A DNA stretch of 64,000 nt from Distichodus sexfasciatus (lineage: Eukaryota; Chordata; Actinopteri; Characiformes; Distichodontidae), in NCBI GenBank assembly GCA_032718565.1, contig JAVGVS010000519.1, forward strand, positions 107,530 through 171,529. Reading direction: 5' to 3'. Positions 37,381 through 53,019 of this stretch are shown here, in pieces (the stretch's first letter is position 1; each line of letters begins with the position of its first letter). The notes under the pieces were generated by a model that was given only the letters and a program-made list of their open reading frames with translations, had not been told where the DNA came from and ran no database searches. A program made the translations under genes and the position numbers.

Positions 37381-38198
37381 AAAATAAAAAGTTTTAATGT
37401 AACAGTGAAATATTTGATCATCCAGCAACATTTGCTAATGTTATGGGCAAAAGCGGCATACAGGTCCATATTTTTGACTTGAATGGAGCGACTTTTGGTC
37501 CTGTTTATGCCCAAAGGTGACTAAAGTTATTTGTGTAATTTGGTAGTAAGGTGATATTAGTTTCTGTCTTTACTATTTGGACATGACTCATTTCCAACCT
37601 GCCCGCTTCTCTCGCCCCAGTCTCCAATCTGCTTTAGAAGACAGTAATATGGAGACACTCCAGACCTTCTCATGCGGGTTTTGTTTTATTGCATCCAGCG
37701 TTCATGGCCCGGGGTCCAGACGCCGGAGTTCATTAGTTGGCATGCTAAAAACGGTTGCTGTTGTCCTGAGGAGAGATGTCGGAGGTGCGGAGCGAGAGCA
37801 ACAAAAAACGCCTTGCATAAAACAGGATTGGCACAGCAGCAGCTGTCCAGGCGATATTAATAATCTCATTCCCAAAGTGCTCCCCGCTTCTACTCGACAA
37901 AAAGGGGGAGCGTGCACTCAATAAAGAGCTCTCTCTCTCTTTCCCCGTTCTAATCTCTCGCTCCGATATGAAATGCAAAAGCGACCACAAGGCTCCGCTC
38001 CGTCAGGGTGCACAAATGCAAACCTACAATGCTGGGAAATGACTTTATAGATACTGGGTTTGTGTTGTTTGCGGCTGCAGTGAAACTTGCCGCTTGTCTT
38101 GGATGTCATTAAGGAAGAGGGGGAAATGATGTAACGTTGTGGACGAATGAGCAGAATGTAAAGTGTGTATGTTACTGAGAAATAATACATGTGACCCG
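37381..38198. other. Single-copy-looking sequence, no gene recognised
   Basis: 37570-37930 is repeat-free and CpG-containing, with a short (CT)n run at 37929-37941. No coding exon seen. Confidence 0.25.
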
Positions 38199-38431
38199 AT
38201 CTGCCATAATGAGTCGGAAGTCGGCGTTCTATTTATTTAGATACGGGCCGATTATGTTGAAAAACATCACAAAAATATCGATTTTTCTTTTTTGGAGACC
38301 AGATTAATTTTGAAGACCTTTTCTTTCATATAAGACCAAAAAAAGAAAAATCGATATTTTTGATATTTGTCAACATAATCGGCTAGTATCTAAATAAATA
38401 GAACGCCGACTTTCGACTCATTACGGCAGAT
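38199..38431. mobile_element. Near-perfect 233-bp palindrome (MITE or hairpin locus)
   Basis: Two arms of about 94 bases (38199-38292 and 38337-38431) are reverse complements apart from a handful of mismatches, around a loop of about 45 bases. Key words are ATCTGCC(A/G)TAATGAGTCG at the ends and ATCGATTTTTCTTTTTT beside the loop. The length and symmetry suggest a foldback transposon. If transcribed it would form a long stem. Confidence 0.8.
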
Positions 38432-38589
38432 AATGAGACATATAGTTATACTACAGTCACTCTTATTGCACTATTTTAATGATTTTAGGTGTTTTCTCTA
38501 ACTTAGATGTCTTATACTGTATAAAAGCATTTTGGTTAATTATAACTTCCTTTTGCACTTTCTTTCACATCCACACAATAAGTATTTAA

Positions 38590-41949
<3,360 letters not shown>

Positions 41950-41988
<39 letters not shown>

Positions 41989-42365
41989 GCCTTAAATGGG
42001 GAGCAGCAGCATCATCACTGTCATCATCATCATCTTCATCAACATTATTATCATCCTCATCACCATCAACATCATCGTCATCCTCATAATCATCAACATC
42101 ATCCTCATCATCATCATCATCATCACAATCATAATTGTCACCACCATCATCATCGTCACCACCATCATCATTATCAACATCATCACAATCATCATCACCC
42201 ACATCATCATCACAATCATCATCACCACCTTCATCATCGTCATCACAATCATTATCATCCTCATCACCATAATCAGCATCAGCATCTTCACAATTATCAT
42301 TATCACCAACATCATCATCGTCACCACCATCATCATCATCATCATCATCACCACTACCATCTCAC
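41950..42365 (+). repeat. (AG)n followed by a 365-base (ATC)-type trinucleotide tract
   Basis: (AG)n at 41950-41985, then imperfect CAT/ATC/ACC triplets from 42003 to 42365. Open frames of poly-Ile or poly-Asp here are artefacts of the triplet repeat. Confidence 0.95.
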
Positions 42366-42683
42366 CCCCACCAACATCAGTATCCTGTCAAATAACTAGA
42401 CAGATAAATAAATAACTAGGTGAATAAAGCAGCTGAGGAAGACGGAGTGTGAGGTGACAGCAGCGCTGCACTGTCAGTAGAGTCTCTGTGTCTTTGAGCG
42501 GTGGTTTGACGTGTTTGTTTGCAGCCAGAAGACGACGTCTGATTGAATTTGTTTGTGCAAAAATAAACAACGTGCCAAGGTCACAACACACTCTTCCCCA
42601 CTTCCCACGTTACATCCCCCTCTCTCTTTCAATCCTCGAGAACACATCCTGAAGAATCCACCACCAACACACACGCCAACCTC

Positions 42684-42685
42684 TC

Positions 42686-42740
<55 letters not shown>

Positions 42741-42741
42741 G

Positions 42742-42780
<39 letters not shown>

Positions 42781-42790
42781 GTCTATCTGC
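42684..42790 (+). repeat. (TCTA)n microsatellite
   Basis: About 26 TCTA units with two TCTG interruptions. Confidence 0.95.
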
Positions 42791-42839
42791 CTGAACATCT
42801 GTCAAAACAGAACATAACATAAGACAAATGCTGCATATA

Positions 42840-43843
42840 TAGTGTGCCCGAAGCGCTCGCATACCTTATGATATATACCCATTTGGGGTAATGATCTCGC
42901 GCCCGCTAATCCTCGAGTAAATGAAGGAACGTTATAATGAGTCTCACCTCCCAAATGGGGAGCGGTGTCACTCCTAATGAGCTCTATTACAGGTAACTCC
43001 TGCCATCGTCTCCCCGCCCTCTGTTATTTATTGCAACCATCAAAGTCTACTTTTAGCACGGCCACGCAAAATAAATCTGGACCGAACGGCTATTAATGTC
43101 GGCTTGCTTCCTTCAGTGACGGGGAGCTTCTGAATCTCCATCCTGTCCTAATCAAGCCGCATCACTTATTCCGACAGGTGGGCCGAGCCACGGGGCCTTG
43201 AGGAGTGCTCCATCCCACCGCCGCCGCTCGACTCAGCGCTCCTCAAAACGCCAGATGCGGAGGTGAGTGATGCTGGCGGCCTTCCGGAATCTCATTCCGA
43301 TCCGATTCACATCATCCCCTCCACTCCAGCTCAGGGGAGAAAAAATAGTTTTGAGTGTAACTGAGGAAAGATCCATCATCAGAAAAATCAGGAGGGAAAA
43401 AAATGCCTGGAACGTGGATCACTATACGTGATTATAATGAGATTATAATGTAATTTATAATTTATTTATTTCACATCAGGAATGAGCTAACCACATGTAA
43501 AGTAATAGCACTGTTCTCCTTAATGGAGATGCCCCTTCATGAAATCCTAAAGGGTCTGATGAAAAATTTCTTTTTTGGACCTGAAATAAAAGGGCAGCAG
43601 AGGTGATCTTGAGTTTCCTCAACGTTTTCATTTAGACTTTAGTTTAGACTTTAAATTTGATATATTATTGATATATTTATAATCTATGTGCCTTCTTTCT
43701 ACCCTGTAGAAACTGGAGTCACATCATCTTGTCACTCTGTGTACGTGTATATAGCTGAGAGTTTTGATGAGTTCAAAGACTCAGGACCAGGATAAACTGG
43801 TTGATCTTTCATCCAAGTCATGTCCAGGATCAAACCTGAGGTA
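42840..43843. other. Unique stretch with conserved-looking core 42840-43330
   Basis: The core is repeat-free and CpG-containing, with CTATTAATG, CTAATGAGCTC and a TTACAGGTAACT word (42988-42999) that places acceptor- and donor-like dinucleotides back to back but lacks a pyrimidine tract. A candidate regulatory element. The remainder is featureless. Confidence 0.3.
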
Positions 43844-44462
43844 TGTTTTCCAAAAGCATAGTTGCTAACGTAACTATGTTAACGTACACTATGTTAGTTG
43901 CTAATGTACACTATGTTCGTTGCTAATGTACACTATGTTAATTGCTAATGTACACTATGTTCGTTGCTAATGTACACTATTTTAGTTGCTAATGTACACT
44001 ATGTTCACTGCTAATGTACACTATGTAGTTGCTAATGTACACTATGTTCACTGCTAATGTACACTATGTTAGCAGCTAATGTACACTATGTTCACTGCTA
44101 ATGTACACTATGTTAGTTGCTAATGTACACTATGTTAGTTGCTAATGTACACTATATTAGTTGCTAATGTACACTATGTTAATTGCTAATGTACACTATG
44201 TTCATTGCTAATGTACACTATGTTCGTTGCAAATGTACACTATATTAGTTGCTAATGTACACTATTTTAGTTTCTAATGTACACTATTTTAGTTTCTAAT
44301 GTACACTACGTTATTTGCTAATGTACGCTATGTTCACTGCTAATGTACACTATGTTAGCAGCTAATGTACACTATGTTAGCAGCTAATGTACGCTATGTT
44401 CACTGCTAATGTACACTATGTTAGTTGCTAACGTAGTTAGCAGCTATGCTTTTGGAAAACGC
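43844..44462. repeat. 22-bp minisatellite enclosed by terminal inverted repeats
   Basis: About 25 tandem units of TTGCTAATGTACACTATGTTAG and close variants fill 43880-44430. The array is bracketed by TGTTTTCCAAAAGCATAG on the left and its reverse complement CTATGCTTTTGGAAAACGCA on the right, followed inward by GTTGCTAAC-type words on both sides. The ends match the common fish MITE type whose arms read GTTTTCCAAAAGCAT, so the array appears to be an internal expansion of such an element. Confidence 0.85.
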
Positions 44463-45116
44463 ACTCCTGCTTAGCTTACAGTCTGAACTTTAGTTGATCA
44501 AACTGCTAACTTATCGAAAAGTAATGTGAAGTTAAATTCACTTACTGATCTTGAAGCCCAATTTGTCATATTAATTCAACTGGAAAATGCTTGTAGTGTT
44601 TTTCCGCATCCTATGATCCCTCGTCCTCAAAAACAGAGATTAAGATTAATTTCTACATAAAACTGATACTCAAAACAGGAGTAAGAGTAAATATCATGTT
44701 TAATTGATATGGAGGCTGATCTGAAACCAGCGATAATTAGGTTCTGCTGTGCTTTTCAATTTACATGATTAAGATCTTAGTTATGTTGCTCATTTATGAT
44801 ACAGGTTGTTCATTCTCCAAATGTCAACATATCAAAATTCAGAACACTGCACTTAATTATCTGTGGAGCTTTAAAATCATCAACGTAGAAACTAATTAAC
44901 TTTAATTTGCTACCAATTAAAAAGTGACTTTTAAGAATGTTAATATTCTAATCAAAACCTGCACTGGAAACTGTTTACACACACTGAACCCCCGTGGCTA
45001 AGTGTGTGTGTGTGTGTGGTGCATATGTGTGTATGTGTGTACTTTTTGCAGCTGTAGTGAGGACCAGGTGTGTTTGATAGAATAGGAAACCAACGTTTAT
45101 TTTGTTTTTACTTTTA

Positions 45117-45247
45117 GGGCCAGTTCCACAGTTGAGGATTAAGCCTAGCTAGCTATTAAGACTAGCTTTGAGTTTGAATTGTAAATCTCCATTGGTACTA
45201 CAGTTTAGTCCAGGACTAGGCTTAATCTATGAACAAGAAACCAGCCT
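45117..45247. mobile_element. Short palindromic MITE (GGATTAAGCC...GGCTTAATC), copy 1
   Basis: Arms read GGGCCAGTTCCACAG...GATTAAGCCTAG and, on the other side, CTAGGCTTAATC...AACCAGCC. Together they form an inverted repeat around a GTAAATCTCCATTGG centre. A related copy lies 290 bases downstream. Confidence 0.6.
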
Positions 45248-45405
45248 TTAATCTTTGTGTCATAATAAGGAGATTTTTGACACTTTCAGAAAATCAATGT
45301 GAATGTTATTTTTATGTTTTATTTTGGTTAGTGGGGATAGTTTTGTAGTTAAAATAAAGTATAGTTTGGTATTGTGGTACGGTACTAAATGAATAATAAA
45401 CAGTG

Positions 45406-45523
45406 GGCTAATTTCCCAGTCTCTGATTAAGCCTAAGCCTGGTTTTGAGTTTCAATGGTGAATCTCCATTGGCACTGCAGTTTAGTCCAAGACTAGGCTT
45501 AATCCTTGTTTAAGGAACCAGCC
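45406..45523. mobile_element. Short palindromic MITE, copy 2, with CAGTG flanks
   Basis: Same architecture as the copy at 45117, with GGCTAATTTCCCAG at one end and GGAACCAGCC at the other. CAGTG occurs immediately outside both ends (45401-45405 and 45524-45528), a possible 5-bp target duplication. Confidence 0.6.
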
Positions 45524-46070
45524 CAGTGTGTTTTATCTCTATATCACTAATTCTTCATTTGGAACTGATTACAAGTTTGGTTTCCATATCAACAGTAAAA
45601 GTCTTTCCCCTCCAGGTTGAGAGCCACATGGTTTGGGATGAAGTCGTCTAGCTGAGTGTGTAATACCTGAGAGATCAGGGCTTAAAGAAGCGTCTCGGTG
45701 GAGCTGATTTGGCTGAGCGGGGATCAATAAGCTCAGTCCCGCTACTGTAGCCACTTTAAGAGGTGGATTTGAATTGAGGCTGCAGTTGTGAACCAGTGAT
45801 AATGACAATACGAGTTTACACAGACATGCGGAGAAAACACAAAACATAGTCTTCATGCCAGAGAAAGTGACCTATACTAATAGAGAAATGTTCAGTGTCA
45901 CATGCACGTCATTAAACTGATCTCCCTCCAGATTCAGCCGTATTTAAGAAGCGTTTGCAATATGGCAGATCAATGGTAATTAATTGCTGTCAATCCTACT
46001 ACTAATACTAACTTTCTCCTTGTCCGACAACAAATATTACCTTTAGTACCACTGATCTATTACCATGATT

Positions 46071-47352
<1,282 letters not shown>

Positions 47353-48391
47353 TTGTTCACTATGACTGCTATTGTACTGATTTCTGGTACTACTAATAGA
47401 GTAACTATTTCTACTGCTGTGTAATTGGGACTGAAGTATTCATTACTGTTTTCCATAATTTCTGAATTAGACAGCAGTGAGAAACCCAGTTTCTTGTTCT
47501 TCCTGCAGCAGCCTATTTTCCAGGAGAGACACAGCGATCTTGTAGCTCCCTCAGCCTTGCTGCTGTCCTGAATAAATAAATCACATCCCATTTGGCAGTA
47601 GTCCAGCCAGGCCCCCTGCCATCACCGCCTGGCGGGGCTTAATACGGCCGAGCCGAGAGCCGAGCTAACAGGGCCACTGCACCGCCCCGCGGATTAATTC
47701 CCTCTGACAAAGCAGTAAGCCGGCGATCGATTGAGATGCCTGGGCCGCCAAGAACGCTTCCTCTTTCACTCTGTTTTCAGCTTTTTTCTCCACGTCGAAA
47801 GTGATATTTTGATCACCGGTAAAAGCTGTGTCGAGGAATTAATCAATGGCAGATCGACGGAAAGGCCGTCCACTGAGTAGAGCTTGACAAACTGCGTCTT
47901 CCCCGAGGGAGGAGGCAGAGGACGAGGATGATGGGATGCTGAACGCTGACGGGTTAGAGAGCTCTATGTGGGGTAGATCTGCTGAACGGGTCAAGAACAT
48001 GTGTGACAACCCTAAATAAATCTAGAGTATATTAATTATAAAGCTTTATGCGTAAATATTGGAGGTTTAGTTCTTTGTCAAATTTATTCGGATATAGTCT
48101 GATGTTGAGTTCTAAATTTATTCATTTGAACTTTTTGAAATTCCTCCCAACACACAGTTTTTGTACCTCATTCTTTCACCCAGATGCTAAAAAACAGACC
48201 AGAGAGCTTGAGATCTTCTTCTTCTTCCTTTGGTTTTTGGCCACAGCAGATCAACTGCCTCATTATCCACATTTGGAACTGGCAAAAGTTTTACACTCGG
48301 ATGCAATTCCTGACCAATCCTCCCCATTTATCCAGGCTTGGGACCGGCACCAGTGGCTGGGTTGCTTATGGAGCTTGAGGTACTTTCACAA
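47353..48391. other. Unique stretch with conserved-looking core 47590-47900
   Basis: The core is G+C- and CpG-rich, with CGGATTAATTCCC, GGCGATCGATTGAGATG and GAGGAATTAATCAATGG (paired homeodomain-type words). No coding signal. Candidate conserved non-coding DNA. Confidence 0.3.
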
Positions 48392-48652
48392 ATAAAGTGA
48401 AAAGTGAAAGTGAGAGATTTTTTGTCATTGTGATCACACCACAGCGTAGCACACAGTGCACCACAACAAAATGTGACCTCTGTGCATTTGACCCATACAG
48501 CTTCAATGGGCAGGGCCCGGGAGCAGTTGGGGGATCTGCACCTGCTCGGCGAAAGTACCTCAGTGGTCCTTTTAGTAATTTGGGATTCTCGAACCTGCGA
48601 TCTTCTCCAATCACTGGTAAACGCCCCTAACTATTACTCTACCACAGCTGTC
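48392..48652 (-). repeat. SINE copy (minus strand)
   Basis: Begins with the tail complement TTTTTTGTCATTGTGATCACACC, then GTGACCTCTGTGCATTTGACCCAT, GTACCTCAGTGG and a head complement ending CCAATCACTGG...CTATTACTCTACCAC. Confidence 0.75.
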
Positions 48653-48849
48653 TATTATGAAAATATCTCAGGCTGCCCATAAATCTAGGAAACAAATCAA
48701 GAGTATGACTATTCAAAATAACTAGCCTTTTCAATTCTAGGTGACCAGCAGGCCCCTGGACTTTGGCCATACTAGCCTCCTTGACTTTGTTTGGACGGTC
48801 AACAGATGCAGCCATTTCTGTTGGTTTAGTGTGTTGAGTTTTGTCCTGC

Positions 48850-49292
48850 ATGATCCCTGTCCGTCAAACCCGTAGCCCCACCTTCCCTTTGTGTCCCATT
48901 GGCTGGATTCAGTCTTCGTTAGGTGTCCCCACCTGTGTTAGTTAGAGCTTGGTTCTCAAAGCCCTGTTCCTGACGATTGGTTTACTCCTTTATTGTTTGA
49001 TTTGGCTTGTTTATGATTTGGTTTGTGATGGTTTTCCCATGTTTGATTGATATTGTTCCTTGTTATGTTTCCCTATTTAGGCCTGGTTTGTCCCATTGTT
49101 TCCTGTCTGTCCACCTCACACCACCCTCCCTATGTCGGCGTGCTGTTTGTGTTTTTGTTGAAGCTCAAGAAGAAGAGAGCTTGGTTTGTTTCTAGGTCTT
49201 GAGCTAGTTTTTGTTTGTTTATGTCTCAATAAAAGATGGTTTCTGCACAGTGACCTCACCTTGTCATGCCCCATAACACCCACCATGACAGC
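48850..49292 (+). repeat. Retroelement-like region, possible solo LTR
   Basis: A pyrimidine- and T-rich stretch with GTTATGTTTCCCTATTTAGGCC, a CAATAAAAGATGG polyadenylation-type signal at about 49230 and the end CACCATGACA. This layout resembles the 3' LTR or tail of fish retroelements. No reverse transcriptase is present and no target duplication was found. Confidence 0.3.
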
Positions 49293-49562
49293 GACTCAGA
49301 ACTGACAGCTTCCATTCTAAAGTTGTTCGCACAACAATCCCTCTGAGATACATCTAAAAATAAACTTTTAGTTTACCTTTAATGCTTAAAACAAATAGTG
49401 TTGTATAACCAACATAAACTACCGATCAAATCTTAGCATTTGAGCTTTTGTCCTTTTCAGTCAGTCATGGATAACTATGGGTCAATCGGTTCTCGGCCTA
49501 TATTAGCATTTTGCCACTATTGGTTTCTATTTAGAATTCATCACCGTATATTAGGTAATTAA

Positions 49563-49735
49563 GTGAGTGATTATTTGTCATTGTGAATACACCACAACAC
49601 AGCACTGCTGTAACAAAAATGTGACCCTGCATTTAACCCATCCGTGATTTAACTTTACCAGCCCTGGATTTAGAACTCATGAATCTTCTGATCACGGGCT
49701 AACAGCCTACTGCTACACCAACTACCTAACTTCCC
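49563..49735 (-). repeat. SINE copy, internally deleted (minus strand)
   Basis: AGTGAGTGATTATTTGTCATTGTGAATACACC tail complement, CTGCATTTAACCCATCC, then directly the head complement CTTCTGATCACGGGCTAACAGCC...CTACACCAACT. The middle third is missing. Confidence 0.7.
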
Positions 49736-49799
49736 ACTACAAGGTGCGCCACTGTAACATCACTGCCGCCTCTTTCTCTCCGTGCTGTTTGCTCTCGAC

Positions 49800-50075
49800 T
49801 CACTGCTTCATTTAATGTCCCGCCAACAGGCTCTGATTGGCTGTATGTCACATGAGCAGTAGCCAATCAACACTGAAGCCTTGTTGTCACTCACACATGA
49901 GTCCAGCATGAAGCTCCGATAAGAAAAACAGGAGAGAGGAGAGTTTTAGCTGAGCTTGGAGTTTGTAAAATTCACAATTTTGACCAGAATTTTCTTTTTT
50001 TGCACATCAGTTTTAAATATCGCATCTGACCGTGAAAAACCAATTTCAGTCGACCCTTTAATGTAACGCGGCAGT
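49800..50075 (+). repeat. Dispersed repeat, second copy (longer)
   Basis: Carries the block shared with 8165-8265, extended by GAAAAACAGGAGAGAGGAGAG and by ATATCGCATCTGACC, ending AGTCGACCCTTTAAT. Family not recognised. Confidence 0.6.
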
Positions 50076-50139
50076 GTTTTGAGCTAGGCTAATAATAAGG
50101 CAAATTATACTATTTGTACCATGTGATGTAAATAAATGT

Positions 50140-50283
50140 TGGTAAAGGTACCACTAAGGTACTCATGAGCAAGATTCCACTGTTTCTTTTGCGGATGGGT
50201 CAAATGCAGAGGTCACTTTTCTGGTTGTGGTCCACTGTGTGCTGTGCTGTGTTCATAATGACAAATAATCACTCACTTCAGTA
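50140..50283 (+). repeat. SINE 3' fragment
   Basis: Starts at GGTAAAGGTACCACTAAGG and runs to the tail GTTCATAATGACAAATAATCACTCACTT. The tRNA-like head is absent. Confidence 0.75.
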
Positions 50284-51389
50284 ACTGGAATCAAAATACA
50301 GGGCCGCCGGTTTAGAAGTTCTTCTTCATCTCATTGTCCTTCCGAACATACACAGAAAAAATGCAAGTTGTGCCCAGGGTGGTCTCTCTCTTCTCATTCT
50401 CTCTTTCCTCTGTCTCTGTAAAAGAATCTGTTGGTCAGCAGGTCAGGAGAAGTCTCCAGCTGACCCCTAATTTTCTTCTCCCTCCGGTCTCTGTCTCCTG
50501 CAGGTGAGCGCCCACCAGGTGCTTCTGCCTCGAGCGCAGAGCCAAGGTGGAAGTGTCAGATTAGTTTAACGCGAACCGGACGCGGACGCGCGCCGGACGT
50601 CCTCCTCCAACGCGATAATCGGGTTTTCTTTGTCTTCTCCGCGGCAGTTGTGTTGTTGTGCAGACAGAGACTCCTGAGCCATCCGCTCAGCTCCAGCGCC
50701 AGACATTTACAACCCTATGTGCTAAACTCTAAATACAAACTTCCTTAGTGAGCTGTTTGTTCACAAGCGCAGCATTAATCCTGCTGTCAGGAGGCACGAG
50801 GAGGAAACCGCGGATGATGACATACTGTCAGACTGCTGTGTGTAATTTCAGTTGCCTGATGTTTTTAAAAAATTGGCATTGCACGTTGTTTGTGTGTATA
50901 AATACCGTGCTATATGTAAATGTGTGCAATGTGTCTGTATATATCCACCTTATTACAATTATATATAAAATATAATATTTTATATTTTACTTGACATTGT
51001 ATGTCCTGGGAAGTAATGTGCACAATGCAGTGATTGGTGTAGAAATGATATATTGTTTAATTGTATAATCGATGTCTTCAATGTAAATAGTTTATTGTTG
51101 TGTTGCTGCTGCTGCTGCTGCTGCTTGTAACAACGCCCCACTCATCACCTCTTTGTGATAATAATTATGTGTGTGTTGTTCTGCTGTCGGTTTGATTTGA
51201 TCGGTTGTATTAACAGACGGGTGTGTGGAGGAGCTGCCTTGGCTATGGCCAGCGCCATAAATTACATGAATACGCTTGTGGGCCGTGATGATTTTCTGGC
51301 AAAAGATCTCACAATTGAAAAACTCTTGCAGGAGAGTTTATTGAACCTGCGCATCCTCTCACACTAATAGTCCAGTCCCTGGGGGCTTA
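50284..51389. other. Upstream flank of cdh8 with exon-like signals
   Basis: Contains CTGTCTCCTGCAG directly followed by GTGAGC (50491-50509), a CpG-rich 200 bases after it, (CTG)n at 51104-51124, and a repeat-free segment 51220-51360 open in one + frame. Possible alternative leader exon or conserved non-coding DNA. No protein family is recognised. Confidence 0.3.
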
Positions 51390-52006
51390 ACTCCCTCTCC
51401 CTCTCTCTCCCACTCTCTCTAACACTTATTTCCTCCTTACTCTCCCCACCTCTTTTTCTTCTCTCCTCTTTCTATCCAATTCCCACTCTCTCATTCTCAT
51501 TCTGTCTCGCCCACTTTCTTTTCTCTGGCCCTCCTCTTTATTTTAGGCTTCTTCCTTCTCTCTCTCTCGCTTCTCTCATTCCCTCTTCATTGTCTCTCAC
51601 ACCTCAGTCAGTTTATTTATTTTCTCCTCTCCTTCTCCATCACTTTCTTTCTCTACACTTCCTCTTGCTTTTATTTTCATTTTCCTCTACTTTCTCTCCT
51701 TTTCCATCTCCTTTCTCATTCGCCCTTCTTTCGCACTTTTTTCTTTTTATCTGTTTCTTCTCTTCTCTTTCTCCTTTTTCCCCCCTCCCTCTCCCTTTTA
51801 TTTGTTTTCTTCGCCCATCACCGCTTTCCTCTATTTTCCTTCTCATCTCTCTTTCTCTCTCTTCATCTCTCTCCCTCTCTGTCTGTCTCCATCACTTTGT
51901 CTTTTCTTGCTTCTCTCCATCTCTTCACTTCTATCTTTCTCCTCCCACATCCTTCCTCTCCTCCACCCCATCTGTTTCTGTCTTCTCTCCTCTCTCTCCT
52001 CTGCAG
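51390..52006 (+). repeat. 620-base pyrimidine tract ending in CTGCAG
   Basis: Almost pure C/T on the + strand, ending CTCCTCTGCAG at 52006. In form this is a very long polypyrimidine tract followed by a splice-acceptor AG. Confidence 0.85.
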
Positions 52007-52559
52007 TGTGTATTTCAGGTTAGGTTGCTAGGAGGAGCGCCTCATACTGCGCCCCGACCTGCTCTACTATAGCCACCCTTCGGGTTGTGCTGACAGATGT
52101 GATTATTGGCGCTGAAATTAACTCGTATATTACTGATTAACAGTAAAAAAAAAAGCAGCTAAAAACGTTGTTAAAGGAGATCAAGAGCAGGGGGAAATCG
52201 ATCCATATATAGCCTATGTTATGTTAATCGATGTACAAAACTGCAATATGTGTGATTGATTTTATTGTATTTACATCTCTCTCTCTCTCTCTCTCTGAAG
52301 TCGGTTTTTGTCAGTGTAACTGGCACTGCTGGAGTGTTTCTTGAGCACAACAGACGCCTGAAACTGGATGATTGATAAGACGGTGTGAGTAGCCTGCACA
52401 CACACACACACACCCAGGCAAGGCGAGAGGAGACAGATTAAATAAAGAGACAGGAGAGACTCTGAACTGGAACGAAAGCGAGAGAGAAAACGACGAGCCA
52501 TCACATACGTGATTCATACGACAGTAAACACACACACACACACACACACACACAGCAGA

Positions 52560-52951
52560 GGGAACACAAGTCTTCCGTCGCGTCCCTCCCCATAAAAGCT
52601 AGAAGTGTTCCCAGGTGTATCCCGGTAGCGGCTCGGGCGCTCGTTTCCGCGCCTCTTTATGAGCGCAGCGCGCACGGCAACGGGGGAAGGAGGGAGGGAG
52701 GGAGAGAGGGAAGGGGGAAGGAGGAGGAGGAGGGGAGGCTGGTTTGAGGAGGGCTCAGCCCACTGAACACCTTTGCGCGCATCTCTGCTCTTCACTCGTG
52801 CACTGAGCGCAGCCGCCCGAGCCTGATCCGGTCCGAGCCATACCACAGTTCCCCCACCACCACCATCACGACAACCACCACCACAAAAAACTCTTTCTTT
52901 ATCTCCCATTTTTGTTCCTTTATTCGTTTCTTTTAAAACCCGAAAATAACG
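52560..52951 (+). promoter_or_regulatory. Candidate CpG-rich cdh8 promoter region
   Basis: This is one of the few strongly CpG- and G+C-rich blocks in the window. It holds a TATA-like CATAAAAG (52591-52598), a second A/T-rich word TTTATG near 52656, and a purine block with GGG runs at 52682-52737 that fits a G-quadruplex motif. A (CA)n run at 52527-52554 borders it upstream. Its position just before a good donor makes it the best promoter candidate for the cadherin. No transcription start is directly visible. Confidence 0.45.
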
Positions 52952-53019
52952 ATGCTGTGCGTTTGTGAAGTGTCACGTTCCTCATTGCGACGCTGCTGGA
53001 GAGCTCGGAGTGAAATCGA
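52952..53019 (+). other. Candidate 3' part of non-coding exon 1 of cdh8, ending at a GTAAGT donor
   Basis: A G+C-rich segment ends ...AAATCGA followed by GTAAGTCG, a strong 5' splice site, 1.86 kb before the exon-2 acceptor. An ATG at 52952 starts a frame still open at the donor. If the donor joins the 54882 acceptor, that frame continues through exon 2 to TAA 55028-55030, giving a 71-codon upstream ORF. The start of this exon cannot be placed from sequence. The pairing with cdh8 rests on position, orientation and donor quality. Confidence 0.4.

Noticed and set aside
43880..44430. CRISPR-like regular repeats
   Set aside because: Units are directly adjacent with no unique spacers, and the genome is eukaryotic; it is a minisatellite.
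48850..49292. A complete LTR retrotransposon
   Set aside because: No gag, pol or second LTR, and the flanks do not show a target duplication; listed only as LTR-like.
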